A stretch of DNA of 64,000 nt from Longimicrobium sp. (GTDB lineage: Bacteria > Gemmatimonadota > Gemmatimonadetes > Longimicrobiales > Longimicrobiaceae), in the NCBI RefSeq assembly GCF_036388275.1, contig NZ_DASVSF010000053.1, positions 1 to 64,000 of the forward strand. Direction: 5' to 3'. The notes beneath the pieces are model-generated. The model was not told where the DNA came from. It searched no databases and saw only the letters and a list, made by a program, of their open reading frames with translations. Positions 49,468-57,935 of this stretch are shown piece by piece (positions within the stretch are counted from its first letter, which is position 1; every line of letters starts with the position of its first letter). Position numbers and translations under genes: made by a program.

Positions 49468-51096
49468 TCAGTCCTGCTGGGGCTCCGGCGCGCGCACCGT
49501 CGGGTAGGTGATTCCGAGCTGCTCCAGGTAGGTGCGGTACCGCCTGGAATCGTAGTAGTACCTCCGCATCTGCGGCCGGTAGCGCTGCATGGTCTGCGCG
49601 TTCATCTCCACGGGTGGCTGGTCGCCGGGGCGGATCAGCGGCTCGTACTTGATGTCGCGGGTCTGCACGTCGCGGAAGTAGCTCCACGCGCTGTCCACCA
49701 GCTCGGGCCGGGTGAACAGGTCCAGCAGCGTCATCGCGGTGGCCTTTGCCCCCGCGGTGGAGCCCTTGTGCGCGATGGGGGTGGCCATGGACACCGCGTT
49801 CGACCAGTGGTGGCCCGGCAGGTTGGGGATGTTGGCCGGATAGCGCAGGGTGATGGTCGGCACCACCCACGAGATGTCGCCGATGTCGTCCGACCCGCCG
49901 CCGCGGTTCTGCTCGGGCGGCACCCCGCTGTCGATCTTCGCGAGGGCGGTGTCCAGCCCCGGCGTCTTCTCGTTCCCCAGCTCCCGCTGCAGGGCCCGCG
50001 CGAGCGCCTGGTCGGCCTCGTCCCACCGGGGAAGGCCCACGCGGCGGATGTTGTCGTACATCGCCATCGCCACCGGGCGGTTGAAGTGCCGGGGCCACGC
50101 GGCGCCCAGCACCTGCACCGTGTCGAGCGTGGTCCCCGTCATCAGCGTGGCCCCCTGGGCGATCTGGTTGCCGATCTCCCACAATTCCCGGATGCGCGGA
50201 TACTCGACCTCGCGGAAGTAGTACCAGACCGCGGCCGTGCGCGGCACCACGTTGGGCTGGTCGCCGCCCTCGGTGATCACGTAGTGCGAGCGGTGCGGCA
50301 GGCGCAGGTGCTCGCGGCGGTAGTTCCACCCCGCGTTCATCAATTCCACCGCGTCCAAGGCGCTGCGCCCGCGCCACGGCGCGCCCGCGGAGTGCGCCGT
50401 TTCTCCCTGAAAGCGGTACAGCACGCTCACCAGCCCGGTGCCGTCCGAGGGGCCGTACGAGACGTTGAGGTTGCTCCCCACGTGGGTGAAGATGGTCACG
50501 TCCACGTCGCGGAAGAACCCCTCGCGGACGAACCAGGCCTTGGCCGCCACCAGCTCCTCGGCCACCCCGGGCCAGATGCGGATGGTTCCGGCAATCCGCT
50601 CGCGCTGCATCACCTTCTTGGTCGCGATCGCGGCGGTGATCACCACCGGCAGCCCGGAGTTGTGCCCCTCCCCGTGCCCCGGCGCGCCCTCCACCAGCGG
50701 GGAGTGGTAGGCGACACCCGGCTTCTGAGAGGCCTGGGGGATGCCGTCCAGGTCCGACCCCAGCGCGATCACCGGCTTTCCACTCCCCCAGCTCGCCATC
50801 CACGCGGTCGGGATTCCCGCGATCCCCTCCTGCACCGTGAAGCCGTTGCGCCGCAGGATGCCCACCAGGTAGCGGGAGCTCTCGCTCTCCTGGAAGCCCA
50901 GCTCCCCGTACGAGAAGACCTGGTCGACCATCTGCTGCGTGAACTCGTGCATCCCCTCGATCTCGCGAGCGATCTCGTCCTTGAGCGCGGCGAGCCGCGC
51001 CGAATCCACCGGGGCGCCCTGCCGCTGCGCGGCCGCGCCGGTGGAGGACAGCGCGAGGACCAGGAGAGCCGAGCCCAACCGAAGGAGCAGGCGCAT
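49468..51096 (-). CDS. Exported M20-family amidohydrolase (AbgB-like)
   Basis: 542 residues from the ATG at 51096 with a Sec signal (MRLLLRLGSALLVLALSSTGAAAQ). M20 features include IALGSDLDGIPQASQKPG, EGHNSGLPVVITAA (the usual C/G-H-N-xx metal ligand region), VAEELVAAKAWFV and the dimerisation domain with FQGETAHSAGAPWRGRSALDAVELMN. GSDDIGDISWVVPT is the third metal-binding segment. The long M20 insertion pattern resembles aminobenzoyl-glutamate hydrolase subunit B rather than plain acetylornithine deacetylases. It cleaves amide bonds of acylated amino acids, probably in the periplasm. It is divergent from the amine oxidase gene, with about 200 bases between. Confidence 0.87.
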   Translation of the reverse strand: MRLLLRLGSALLVLALSSTGAAAQRQGAPVDSARLAALKDEIAREIEGMHEFTQQMVDQVFSYGELGFQESESSRYLVGILRRNGFTVQEGIAGIPTAWMASWGSGKPVIALGSDLDGIPQASQKPGVAYHSPLVEGAPGHGEGHNSGLPVVITAAIATKKVMQRERIAGTIRIWPGVAEELVAAKAWFVREGFFRDVDVTIFTHVGSNLNVSYGPSDGTGLVSVLYRFQGETAHSAGAPWRGRSALDAVELMNAGWNYRREHLRLPHRSHYVITEGGDQPNVVPRTAAVWYYFREVEYPRIRELWEIGNQIAQGATLMTGTTLDTVQVLGAAWPRHFNRPVAMAMYDNIRRVGLPRWDEADQALARALQRELGNEKTPGLDTALAKIDSGVPPEQNRGGGSDDIGDISWVVPTITLRYPANIPNLPGHHWSNAVSMATPIAHKGSTAGAKATAMTLLDLFTRPELVDSAWSYFRDVQTRDIKYEPLIRPGDQPPVEMNAQTMQRYRPQMRRYYYDSRRYRTYLEQLGITYPTVRAPEPQQD

Positions 51097-51225
51097 GGTG
51101 ATTCCGGGGCGGGGGTGAAAGCGAACGCTGACGGCGAAGCGCGTCCCAACCTGCCCCGCCCGTCCGACAAGGTCAAGCACCCCGGGAACTCGCCGTGGAG
51201 CGCAAGCGAACCTTATACGACTTCA

Positions 51226-51255
51226 TTGACATTGACGGAGCAACTGCTACATACT
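51226..51255 (+). promoter_or_regulatory. Candidate sigma-70 promoter of the amine oxidase gene
   Basis: TTGACA (51226-51231) and CATACT (51250-51255), 18 bases apart, lie 43 bases before the start at 51298. The stretch is clearly AT-richer than the coding DNA on both sides. Confidence 0.5.
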
Positions 51256-51297
51256 GCGACCCGGGTTCATTTTCCACAATCAAAAGAAAATTCCATC

Positions 51298-53202
51298 ATG
51301 GCAGACCACGTCATCGTAGGCGCCGGGGCTTCCGGGCTCTACACCGCGTATCGGCTGCTCAAGGACGAGCGGCTGCCTCCGGGCGACACGGTGCGGGTGT
51401 ACGAGTGGTCGGAGCGGCCGGGCGGGCGTATCTACACCTACACCTTTCCCGAAGACGTCGGCGGCAGTGACGGCCTGTACTGCGAGTTCGGGGGCATGCG
51501 CTTCGCCACCGACCAGGACTTTCCGGAAAAGACGACCGAGGGCCACCGCATCGTCCAGAGCCTGATCATCGAGTTGGGGCTGGCCCACCTGGTGGTGCCC
51601 TTCGGCAAGTCCGACGACCGCCTCTACTACCTGCGCGGCCTGAACGTCTACGAGAACGACCTCACCCTCCGAAAGCTCAAGAAGCTCCCGTACCGCTTCA
51701 ACACCGAGTTCCTGAAGTTCCTCAAGACGAACAAGGTGAAGGAGCCCTACACGGCCGACACCATCATCGGCGCCATCGCCGGCGTCTTTGCCCCGGGGCT
51801 GGGCGACGGCAACGAAGACCGCCAGAAGTGGTGCGACTACTTCGCCCACGGCACGGTGCCCGAGGCCGGCGCCACGCCCACCTTTCCCGCGGGGACGCCG
51901 GCGCGCGACATCGGCTACTGGAACCTGCTGTACGACCAGCTGGGCGACGAGGGCTACGACTACGCGGCCGACGGCAACGGCTACTCGTCGAACGTCATCG
52001 ACTGGAGCGCGGCCGACGCGTTCGAGAACAACAACGACGTCGGCTCCACCACCAGCTTCATGCGCCTGGACGGCGGCTACAGCATTCTGTTCGAGAAGCT
52101 GGCCGAGGAGGTCGCCAGGCTTGCGAAGGAGCGTCCCGGCTCCGGCATCTTCTACGGCCAGCAGCTGACGGAGCTCCGCGAATCCCGGGACGGCACCACC
52201 ACCTGCACCTTCGTGGACCACCTGGGCTCGCGCGGAACCCACCGCGTGGAGGCCCACCGGCTGTTCCTGGCCATGCCCCGCCGGGCGCTGGAGCTGGTCG
52301 CGGCGGGATGCCCCGCCGACTACCTGCTCAACGACGACCGGGTGAAGTACTACCTGGAGGCCTCCATCAACCAGCCCGCCATCAAGATCGTGATGCTGTG
52401 GGACGAGGCATGGTGGACGGACGAAAAGATCTGCAAGCACACGCCGCGGCTGGAGTGGCCGGAGAAGCACACCGGGGCCCCGACGCCGAAGAAGCTCGCC
52501 CCGCCCGAGGCGCAGTGGGTGGGCGGGCCCACCGTCACCGACCTGCCGCTCCGCATGGTGGACTACTTCGCCAACAACGTTCCGGGCGGGCCTGGCAAGG
52601 ATGGCGGCCCGTACGTGCTGCTGGCGAGCTACGACGACATGACCTTTTCCAGCTTCTGGCGCGTGATGGAGCAGAGCGGCGACTACGAGGCCGCTCCCTC
52701 CACCCTGCGGCAGCCGCTGAAGGGGCCCACGTCCGTGCCCATCGGCTCGCCGCTCGCCAACCTCCTCGTCAAGCAGCTCGCCGAAACGCACGGCGCCGAG
52801 GTGCAGAACGTGCCGGCGCCCCGGGCGGTCTACTACCAGGACTGGGGACAGGACCCGTTCGGGGCCGGCTACCACGGCTGGGCGGCGCACTACAACATCT
52901 GCGACGTGATGGACCGGGTTCGCGCGCCGTACCAGCGGATCCTGCACGAGCCTTCCCGCCACACCTACGTGATCGGCTCGTGCTATTCGTTCGACCAGGG
53001 GTGGGTGGAAGGCGCCCTCTGCGTCGCCGAGTCGGTGCTGCGGGAGTTCCTGGACCTCCCGCCCCTCAAGCCCGACCTGGAGAAGTACACGCTGGTCTGC
53101 CACGCCGGGTCCGGCGGGTCCGACCCGACCAAGGCGGCCAAGCGCACCCGCAAGCCGAAGCCATCCTCCAAGAGCCACAAGGCCCGCAACTCCCCCCGCT
53201 GA
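51298..53202 (+). CDS. Flavin-containing amine oxidase (L-amino acid oxidase-like)
   Basis: 634 residues with no signal peptide. The FAD-binding dinucleotide fold is at the very N-terminus (IVGAGASGLYTAYRL) with the following RPGGRIYTYTF and GLYCEFGGMRF. Substrate-domain features are MRLDGGYSILFEKLAEEV and IKIVMLWDEAWW. The C-terminal FAD loop is YVIGSCYSFDQGWVEGAL. A very basic tail (KRTRKPKPSSKSHKARN) ends the protein. It oxidises an amine or L-amino acid to imine, releasing hydrogen peroxide. The basic tail is unusual and could bind nucleic acid or membranes. It is divergent from the M20 amidohydrolase, which may supply its amino acid substrate (inference). Confidence 0.87.
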   Translation: MADHVIVGAGASGLYTAYRLLKDERLPPGDTVRVYEWSERPGGRIYTYTFPEDVGGSDGLYCEFGGMRFATDQDFPEKTTEGHRIVQSLIIELGLAHLVVPFGKSDDRLYYLRGLNVYENDLTLRKLKKLPYRFNTEFLKFLKTNKVKEPYTADTIIGAIAGVFAPGLGDGNEDRQKWCDYFAHGTVPEAGATPTFPAGTPARDIGYWNLLYDQLGDEGYDYAADGNGYSSNVIDWSAADAFENNNDVGSTTSFMRLDGGYSILFEKLAEEVARLAKERPGSGIFYGQQLTELRESRDGTTTCTFVDHLGSRGTHRVEAHRLFLAMPRRALELVAAGCPADYLLNDDRVKYYLEASINQPAIKIVMLWDEAWWTDEKICKHTPRLEWPEKHTGAPTPKKLAPPEAQWVGGPTVTDLPLRMVDYFANNVPGGPGKDGGPYVLLASYDDMTFSSFWRVMEQSGDYEAAPSTLRQPLKGPTSVPIGSPLANLLVKQLAETHGAEVQNVPAPRAVYYQDWGQDPFGAGYHGWAAHYNICDVMDRVRAPYQRILHEPSRHTYVIGSCYSFDQGWVEGALCVAESVLREFLDLPPLKPDLEKYTLVCHAGSGGSDPTKAAKRTRKPKPSSKSHKARNSPR

Positions 53203-53258
53203 CCGAATCTACGTGCAGGAGCGGCGCTGGGTGGAGGGGCCGTTCTGGGCGCGGCGGG

Positions 53259-53879
53259 TCAGCGGTAGTCCCAGTGCACGACGGCAAACGACGCCAGCGT
53301 GATCCGGGTGTCGCCGAACAGAAGGGCGGTGTGCAGCCACTCTGCCTGGGCGGCGCCCAGCTCCGCCTTGGCCGTAGGGGCGCCGCGCTTCGTCTGCAGA
53401 AAGGCGAAGTCGTCGCCGCGCCAGGCGAACACGTCCCAGCACCCGGCGTAGCGCTTCTTCGCCCGCCGCGCCACCCCGGCCAGCACCACGCGCGGGTCCT
53501 CGTCTTCGATCACGCGGTTGCGCTGCTCGGCGCGGGGCACGTCGTCCCACCGGGTGAGATACTTCCACACCTCGCCCTTGGCGCTGTACGTGTTCACCCA
53601 CCGCCCGCTCCACCCCTCCCGCTCCAGCATCCGCAGCACCGCGAGCTCGGCGAACGTGTGCTCGCCATCCAGCTCCACCATCCCCGCCGCTTTCTTGCCG
53701 AAGTCGTCCGCGAACGGGGGGCCCTCCCAGCGCGGCAGGCGCAGGTACACGCCCGCCACGTCGCCGATCATCCGTCCGCTGGGCATGTGGATGGGTACCT
53801 TGAGCGGCACCCGGAAGTCCGTGCGCTCGGCGTACGGCTGCAGCGCCTGCATCCAGGCGGGCGATGGGGTGTCGGACAT
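53259..53879 (-). CDS. VRR-NUC-like (PD-(D/E)xK fold) protein, uncertain
   Basis: 206 residues from an ATG at 53879. The C-terminal third contains CWDVFAWRGDDFAFLQTKRG and then AAQAEWLHTALLFG. This is the D...(E/Q)xK...Q..WL spacing of restriction-endonuclease-like VRR-NUC domains, with Gln in place of the usual Glu. The N-terminal two thirds (HMPSGRMIGDVAGVYLRLPRWEGPPF) are not recognisable. A nuclease role is possible but not shown. No partner helicase or defence gene is adjacent. It converges with the amine oxidase gene. Confidence 0.5.
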   Translation of the reverse strand: MSDTPSPAWMQALQPYAERTDFRVPLKVPIHMPSGRMIGDVAGVYLRLPRWEGPPFADDFGKKAAGMVELDGEHTFAELAVLRMLEREGWSGRWVNTYSAKGEVWKYLTRWDDVPRAEQRNRVIEDEDPRVVLAGVARRAKKRYAGCWDVFAWRGDDFAFLQTKRGAPTAKAELGAAQAEWLHTALLFGDTRITLASFAVVHWDYR

Positions 53880-54186
53880 GATCTCGGGTTCCGGACGGAA
53901 TGGGCGGCGGCGGACGGCACAATCTGCGTTCTCGGGCCTGCCCGGTCCAGAGAGGCGGGTACCAAGCCGCATCCAGCGGCGGGAGGCCGACGTCTGACGT
54001 GAATGCCCCGAGAGCCATTCCCGCGCCGATCAGCCCCGCCATCCGCAACGGGGAGATGGCCGGCTGCTCGCTCCCCCGCGTGGCTCCGGCGAGCACCACC
54101 CTCGGCTCTAGTTCGTCGATCACGTGGGTCGGCTGCTCCGAGGGTGCGGCGTGGGTAGTTGGGTCCGGCGCGCTGGGCTGCACAAT
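53880..54186. other. Intergenic region, possible short gene fragment
   Basis: The minus-strand frame from 54183 reads VIDELEPRVVLAGATRG, which echoes VIEDEDPRVVLAGVARR of the neighbouring VRR-NUC-like protein, then diverges. It may be a decayed duplication. No complete gene is supported, and the region has no clear hairpin. Confidence 0.3.
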
Positions 54187-55011
54187 TCAGCATCCGCTCT
54201 CACGAAGCGTAACCATGTCGAGTTCGGCGGCAGGGATGGAAGCAAGGTGTGCACGCCACCTTCGCTCGATCTCGGCGCCGCCCTCTCCCAGGGGGTGCTC
54301 CACGCCGTCCGGGGACTGCCTCCAGAGGGCTTCGACCGCGGCATTCCCGCGAGTCTGGGCCAGGTAGCCGATGGCGCTCCCCGCCGTGAAGTACGCGCGG
54401 AGTTCATCCACCTCCCAGAACGTGGCCGCCAGTTCCGGGAGCGGAAGCAGCCTGCCCTGCCGAAGAAAGCCCGCCGCGATCGCGTCCACGCTCTTTCCCT
54501 GGCACATTCCCGTGGCCCAGGTGGCCACTCCGTCCGAGATCCACGTGCCTGTACGGTGCGTGCCCCAGAGCGAGAGGGAAAGCGCATGCATGATCTCGTG
54601 GCGAACGGCCGGGCGGAGTCCGGGGAGGATCACGAGAAAGACGCTCAGCTCACCGGGAACCGCCTGCCCCATGTACGGGTTGCCGGTCAGTTGCCGGGCC
54701 TGCTCGCGCGAGTCGACCAGGAACACTTCCACCACCCCGGGTGGACGCGAGGCACCGATGAGCGCAAGGTCGTGGTGCAGACCTTTCTCGGCGTCGCGGG
54801 CAAACTCCCGGATGTGCTGGGCTGCGTATGAATCGGGGAGATAGTGGAGATGCAGGGACTGCCCGGCGTACGTGCGCCAGCTGTACTCCGCAGTCGTAAG
54901 CGAAGCGCGAGCAGCGCCGGACCCGTGGGGCTCGGCTACGCGATCGTCCGAAGGCGCCGACGTGCACCCCGTGAGGAAGCACGCCACCGCAAGCAGGGCA
55001 AGGCAAAGCAT
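54187..55011 (-). CDS. HExxH-containing lipoprotein (putative zinc peptidase)
   Basis: 274 residues from the ATG at 55011; a TTG at 55077 would add 22 residues. Neither has a good ribosome site. The lipoprotein signal is MLCLALLAVACFLTGC. The mature part contains VRHEIMHALSLSLWG (HEIMH), then WISDGVATWATG with a possible third ligand, as in gluzincin-like M48/DUF-type peptidases (HExxH...(E/D)G). A C-terminal stretch AGSAIGYLAQTRGNAAVEALW looks like the helical end of such domains. It should sit on the outer face of the membrane. Codon use is somewhat less GC-biased than in the genes to its left. It borders the AT-richer island. Confidence 0.7.
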   Translation of the reverse strand: MLCLALLAVACFLTGCTSAPSDDRVAEPHGSGAARASLTTAEYSWRTYAGQSLHLHYLPDSYAAQHIREFARDAEKGLHHDLALIGASRPPGVVEVFLVDSREQARQLTGNPYMGQAVPGELSVFLVILPGLRPAVRHEIMHALSLSLWGTHRTGTWISDGVATWATGMCQGKSVDAIAAGFLRQGRLLPLPELAATFWEVDELRAYFTAGSAIGYLAQTRGNAAVEALWRQSPDGVEHPLGEGGAEIERRWRAHLASIPAAELDMVTLRESGC

Positions 55012-55145
55012 GGATTGGTGTCTGAACGAGTGCACTCGACGCGGGACCAAGTACGCGAGAATTCCTGTCCAGCGCAACAGTTACAACGTGATGGACTCGG
55101 CGTTCGGGGGCAGGCGGCCCCGCCCCGGCCCGGCGCTTTCTGCCC

Positions 55146-55284
55146 GATCTGATCGCCTGGATCTGGAGCGGGACGATCAACTCCGGCAGGGTATTCGACC
55201 TGACGCTGCCCTTGGACTAGGTGGCCAAGGGGCTACCGCGCCGTGGACGAGCGCTGCGCGATCAAGACCCTGCTGGTGCCGTAA
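55146..55284 (+). pseudogene. Remnant of a zinc alcohol dehydrogenase C-terminus
   Basis: The DNA reads LIAWIWSGTINSGRVFDLTLPLD, then a TAG stop. After a one-base insertion (GGGGC for GGGC) it continues as GYRAVDERCAIKTLLVP and stops with TAA. This is the end of a class III/zinc-type alcohol dehydrogenase (GRVFDLTLPLxxVAxGYRAMDERxAIKTLL). No catalytic domain remains in the window. Confidence 0.7.
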
Positions 55285-55317
55285 ACCGGGCGGGGGACGC
55301 GCCAGTGACGAGAACAG

Positions 55318-55357
55318 ACGACCGCAGCCATGGCATCACGGGCTGGGCTGCGGTCGT
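55318..55357 (-). terminator. Hairpin between the ADH remnant and the macro-domain gene
   Basis: ACGACCGCAGCC pairs with GGCTGCGGTCGT across a 16-base loop, about 125 bases after the leftward gene at 55481. It may terminate either direction. Confidence 0.5.
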
Positions 55358-55480
55358 TCTGGTCCGATTCACCGACGAGAAGTGACGTGCCGACACCGCA
55401 CCAGAAGGACACGCAACTCTACGGAAAATATGGTGACCTTGGCGTCCGCATTCCACACCTTTGTGGCGGCCATGTACCGA

Positions 55481-56770
55481 CTATACATCTGTGGGATCGC
55501 TGTGCAACAGCTTGACGCGATCCCGATAGGTTTCCGTTGCGCGGTAGACCACCCCGTATACAAGCACCGTAAGAACACCGCTGAGAATCGGCGCCACAGG
55601 GTTTCGGTAAGTCACGAGGTTGTCAATCAACAGACTGATCGGCGTGAGGAGACCGAGAGCAGCAAACACCCACGCTAGAAGAACAAGCGCAACTGGACCA
55701 TCGCGAAGCAAACTTAGATGATGATCAAAGCTGGGCGAGGCACGAAAGCGGAAGAATGCCACCCCCCCAAGCATCGTAAGCGTGGAAAAAATACCTAGCA
55801 ACCCACCGAGAGAGCGCAGTTCTTCCCGACTATGACCTGAGCGCCACCCGTCGACAACATCCCCAATACTCCCAGAGATAGCGTATATCGTCTCGTCCCA
55901 GTCCGCTGCGTCGTTCCCGCGCCGAACCTGAAGAACGATTCGGGTCGGTATGTACTGCTCCGATGGACGCCTGAGCTCTTGACCAAGTTGTTCGGCGAAG
56001 AGCTTGTAAAAGGCTGCTTTAGGGTATCGTCCAGTTCCGGTAGCAAGCGCCGGAAGGATCACGGTCTCGGGCGTCTGCCGCCGAGGAAGATCTTGAAGTC
56101 TCTCAAAAACCTGGTTGAGGGCGACACGGAGGTGAGTGGTGAGGCAAGCACTATAATCACCATCCGACAGCTCACCAGCAGGCTGCCAGTACGGAGTACA
56201 ATGGCCGCGACCGCCAGCGCTCCGGTACACGATCAGCGCCGCATTAGCCACCCATGATACATTAAGATCCTCATGATAAGGACCACGACACCTCTGGATG
56301 CGAACCTCGCCAACCTGAAGAAGGTGTTCAGGTGAGGGGTCGATACGACAGCCGTACCCAATGTGGTAGCTAATTGACTCAGGGCTACCACGACTCATGA
56401 TCTCGTCGACCGAGTTGACCAGCAGTGTAGATCCACGAACAGCATTCGACCACAACCCGCTGGGTTCAATGCCATCCCGAGTAAATTCTCCCTCCGCAAC
56501 GAAGATTTCGACTTCCTTTCCGTTGTCGGCTCGGAAGGTTGCGAGATGCACGACCGCGGCAGGTGATGCCGAACCAACATCATCAGTTGCACCTTTCAGG
56601 CTTCGAAACATGCGCTGCCGGACCCCTTCGCCAAGCGCTACGGCCGGTGTCGGGACCTCCACCCACTTTCGAGTGGTCGCTTCGAGAAAGCGATAGCCGA
56701 CTGCACAAGTGACAACAAGAAGCAGGAGGAAGGAAAGTAGCTGCTGCCTAGTGGGAGCGGATCGTTCCAT
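55481..56770 (-). CDS. Membrane-anchored protein with macro-like (ADP-ribose-binding) domain
   Basis: 429 residues. A membrane helix at about 11-28 is followed by a soluble region (30-310) and three more helices (about 322-342, 358-385, 392-412), then a short basic tail. Within the soluble region, ALNQVFERLQDLPRRQTPETVILPALATGTGRYPKAAF matches the last third of a macro domain (helix, then the strand xxPALGTGxxG loop that holds the ribose). VEIFVAEGEFT and VNSVDE could be the degenerate first part. The normal N-A-A-N motif is missing. Base composition is markedly less GC-rich than in the core genes. The architecture suggests a membrane effector or sensor that binds an ADP-ribose derivative; function is unknown. 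Confidence 0.6.
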   Translation of the reverse strand: MERSAPTRQQLLSFLLLLVVTCAVGYRFLEATTRKWVEVPTPAVALGEGVRQRMFRSLKGATDDVGSASPAAVVHLATFRADNGKEVEIFVAEGEFTRDGIEPSGLWSNAVRGSTLLVNSVDEIMSRGSPESISYHIGYGCRIDPSPEHLLQVGEVRIQRCRGPYHEDLNVSWVANAALIVYRSAGGRGHCTPYWQPAGELSDGDYSACLTTHLRVALNQVFERLQDLPRRQTPETVILPALATGTGRYPKAAFYKLFAEQLGQELRRPSEQYIPTRIVLQVRRGNDAADWDETIYAISGSIGDVVDGWRSGHSREELRSLGGLLGIFSTLTMLGGVAFFRFRASPSFDHHLSLLRDGPVALVLLAWVFAALGLLTPISLLIDNLVTYRNPVAPILSGVLTVLVYGVVYRATETYRDRVKLLHSDPTDV

Positions 56771-57243
56771 GTGAATATCAAGCTGCTGAGATAATGTGTT
56801 CGCTCAGCATCCGAGGATGCACCGGCAAAACTCTTGGCTAAAGGCTGCGACAACAAGTACGCCGGAACGCTTGTCGTCCCTCCTAGCCGGCTCTGACGTC
56901 GCGTCCACGAGATGTGAGCGATCTCCGCTTACATCAATTGGTTCGCCTGAAAATGCCGATGACGTAGGCGTACTACGTAGTCTGGAATTCCGCAAACGCG
57001 CAAACGTTTCAACGCGATCGCCTCGGCAGCAGCACATTCCCGGCTCAAGTGCTCAAGAGCAAAGTTGGCATCTACGGAATTCCCGACTAGCCATCTGATC
57101 GCGCCGCACGATTCACTGCGGCTACGGGTTCCGGGTCTCTACGACGTGCGAGACGGCGGACCACCTCAACCGCACGCGCGCAGCCTGGTCCCGTAGACCG
57201 AACGCCCCGGCGGCGGCTTCCGCCGGATGCTCTCTGCGCACGA
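56771..57243. other. Intergenic region in the AT-richer island
   Basis: 470 bases without a supportable gene. Short frames on both strands have no ribosome site and no consistent codon bias. The promoter of the macro-like gene should lie in its left part. No terminator-like hairpin with T-tract was found. Confidence 0.35.
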
Positions 57244-57645
57244 CTATAGAATGACAGTTCCTAGCGCGTGTCCGCTCGCGTCGCGGCTGCTTAACGTCCC
57301 CTTGATTGCATCCCAGCGGATGCGAAGGTCCCCTTGGGAGCCGCATCGAAATACTACGACCTCGTCGTTTGTGCCGTTGGGGTTCGTCCTGTCGAACAAC
57401 GTGCAAGACTGCCATCGATGGGATGCTTCGATGATCGACATCCTTGGTCCGCGCTCGCCGGCCCAGTCTTCGAACCATTTGCGGTACGCCGCGGATACTA
57501 CTGGAGTACCGGGGCCTGTGAGTGTCACAGGCAGCGGGTGCTGGGCGGTTATCGTAAATACGGCGGCCGAATCCTGTGCAACGGCAACTCTCGGGATGCC
57601 GAGCGAAAGGACAGCACAAATGGAGATAAATGCGAGTGTTTTCAA
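57244..57645 (-). CDS. Small secreted protein, function unknown
   Basis: 133 residues from a TTG at 57645. GGAG lies nine bases upstream, and the product then begins with a textbook Sec signal (MKTLAFISICAVLSLGIPRVAVAQ). An upstream TTG at 57663 has no ribosome site. The mature part is about 110 residues with two cysteines (WQSCTLFDRTN and VVFRCGSQGD) that could form one disulfide. A central WFEDWAGERGPRMSIIEASHRW stretch looks helical. No family is recognised. Together with the flanking genes it belongs to the less GC-rich island. Confidence 0.65.
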   Translation of the reverse strand: MKTLAFISICAVLSLGIPRVAVAQDSAAVFTITAQHPLPVTLTGPGTPVVSAAYRKWFEDWAGERGPRMSIIEASHRWQSCTLFDRTNPNGTNDEVVVFRCGSQGDLRIRWDAIKGTLSSRDASGHALGTVIL

Positions 57646-57935
57646 GATCGTGGCTCCGTCCAAGGGATGAGATCACGCGGTCTACTTAGACTCGCGCGTG
57701 CGAGTCACGACTGATCGTGACCGGAAAAGCCTAATCCTGCGTAGCTACTCGCGCATTGGCAGAACTGCCAATCTTGATCCGGCACGCTACACATGGTTCG
57801 CATTCCGAGCTTTGGTTGAGCGGCGGAGATTTGTCGACGGTGTTGCGGTAGACCAGTGACAATACGATAGTTGTGGTGGTTGTAGCCCGTGAATGGTTAG
57901 GTACGCCAGCCCTCCCGTGCACATCTTGGCAGCCC

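Noticed and set aside
53982..54183. Minus-strand ORF resembling part of the VRR-NUC-like protein
   Set aside because: The similarity covers only about 14 residues and the rest is low-complexity; too little to call a gene.
56796..57098. Plus-strand 100-codon frame in the island
   Set aside because: No ribosome site, low-complexity Ser/Arg composition and no hydrophobic or domain pattern.
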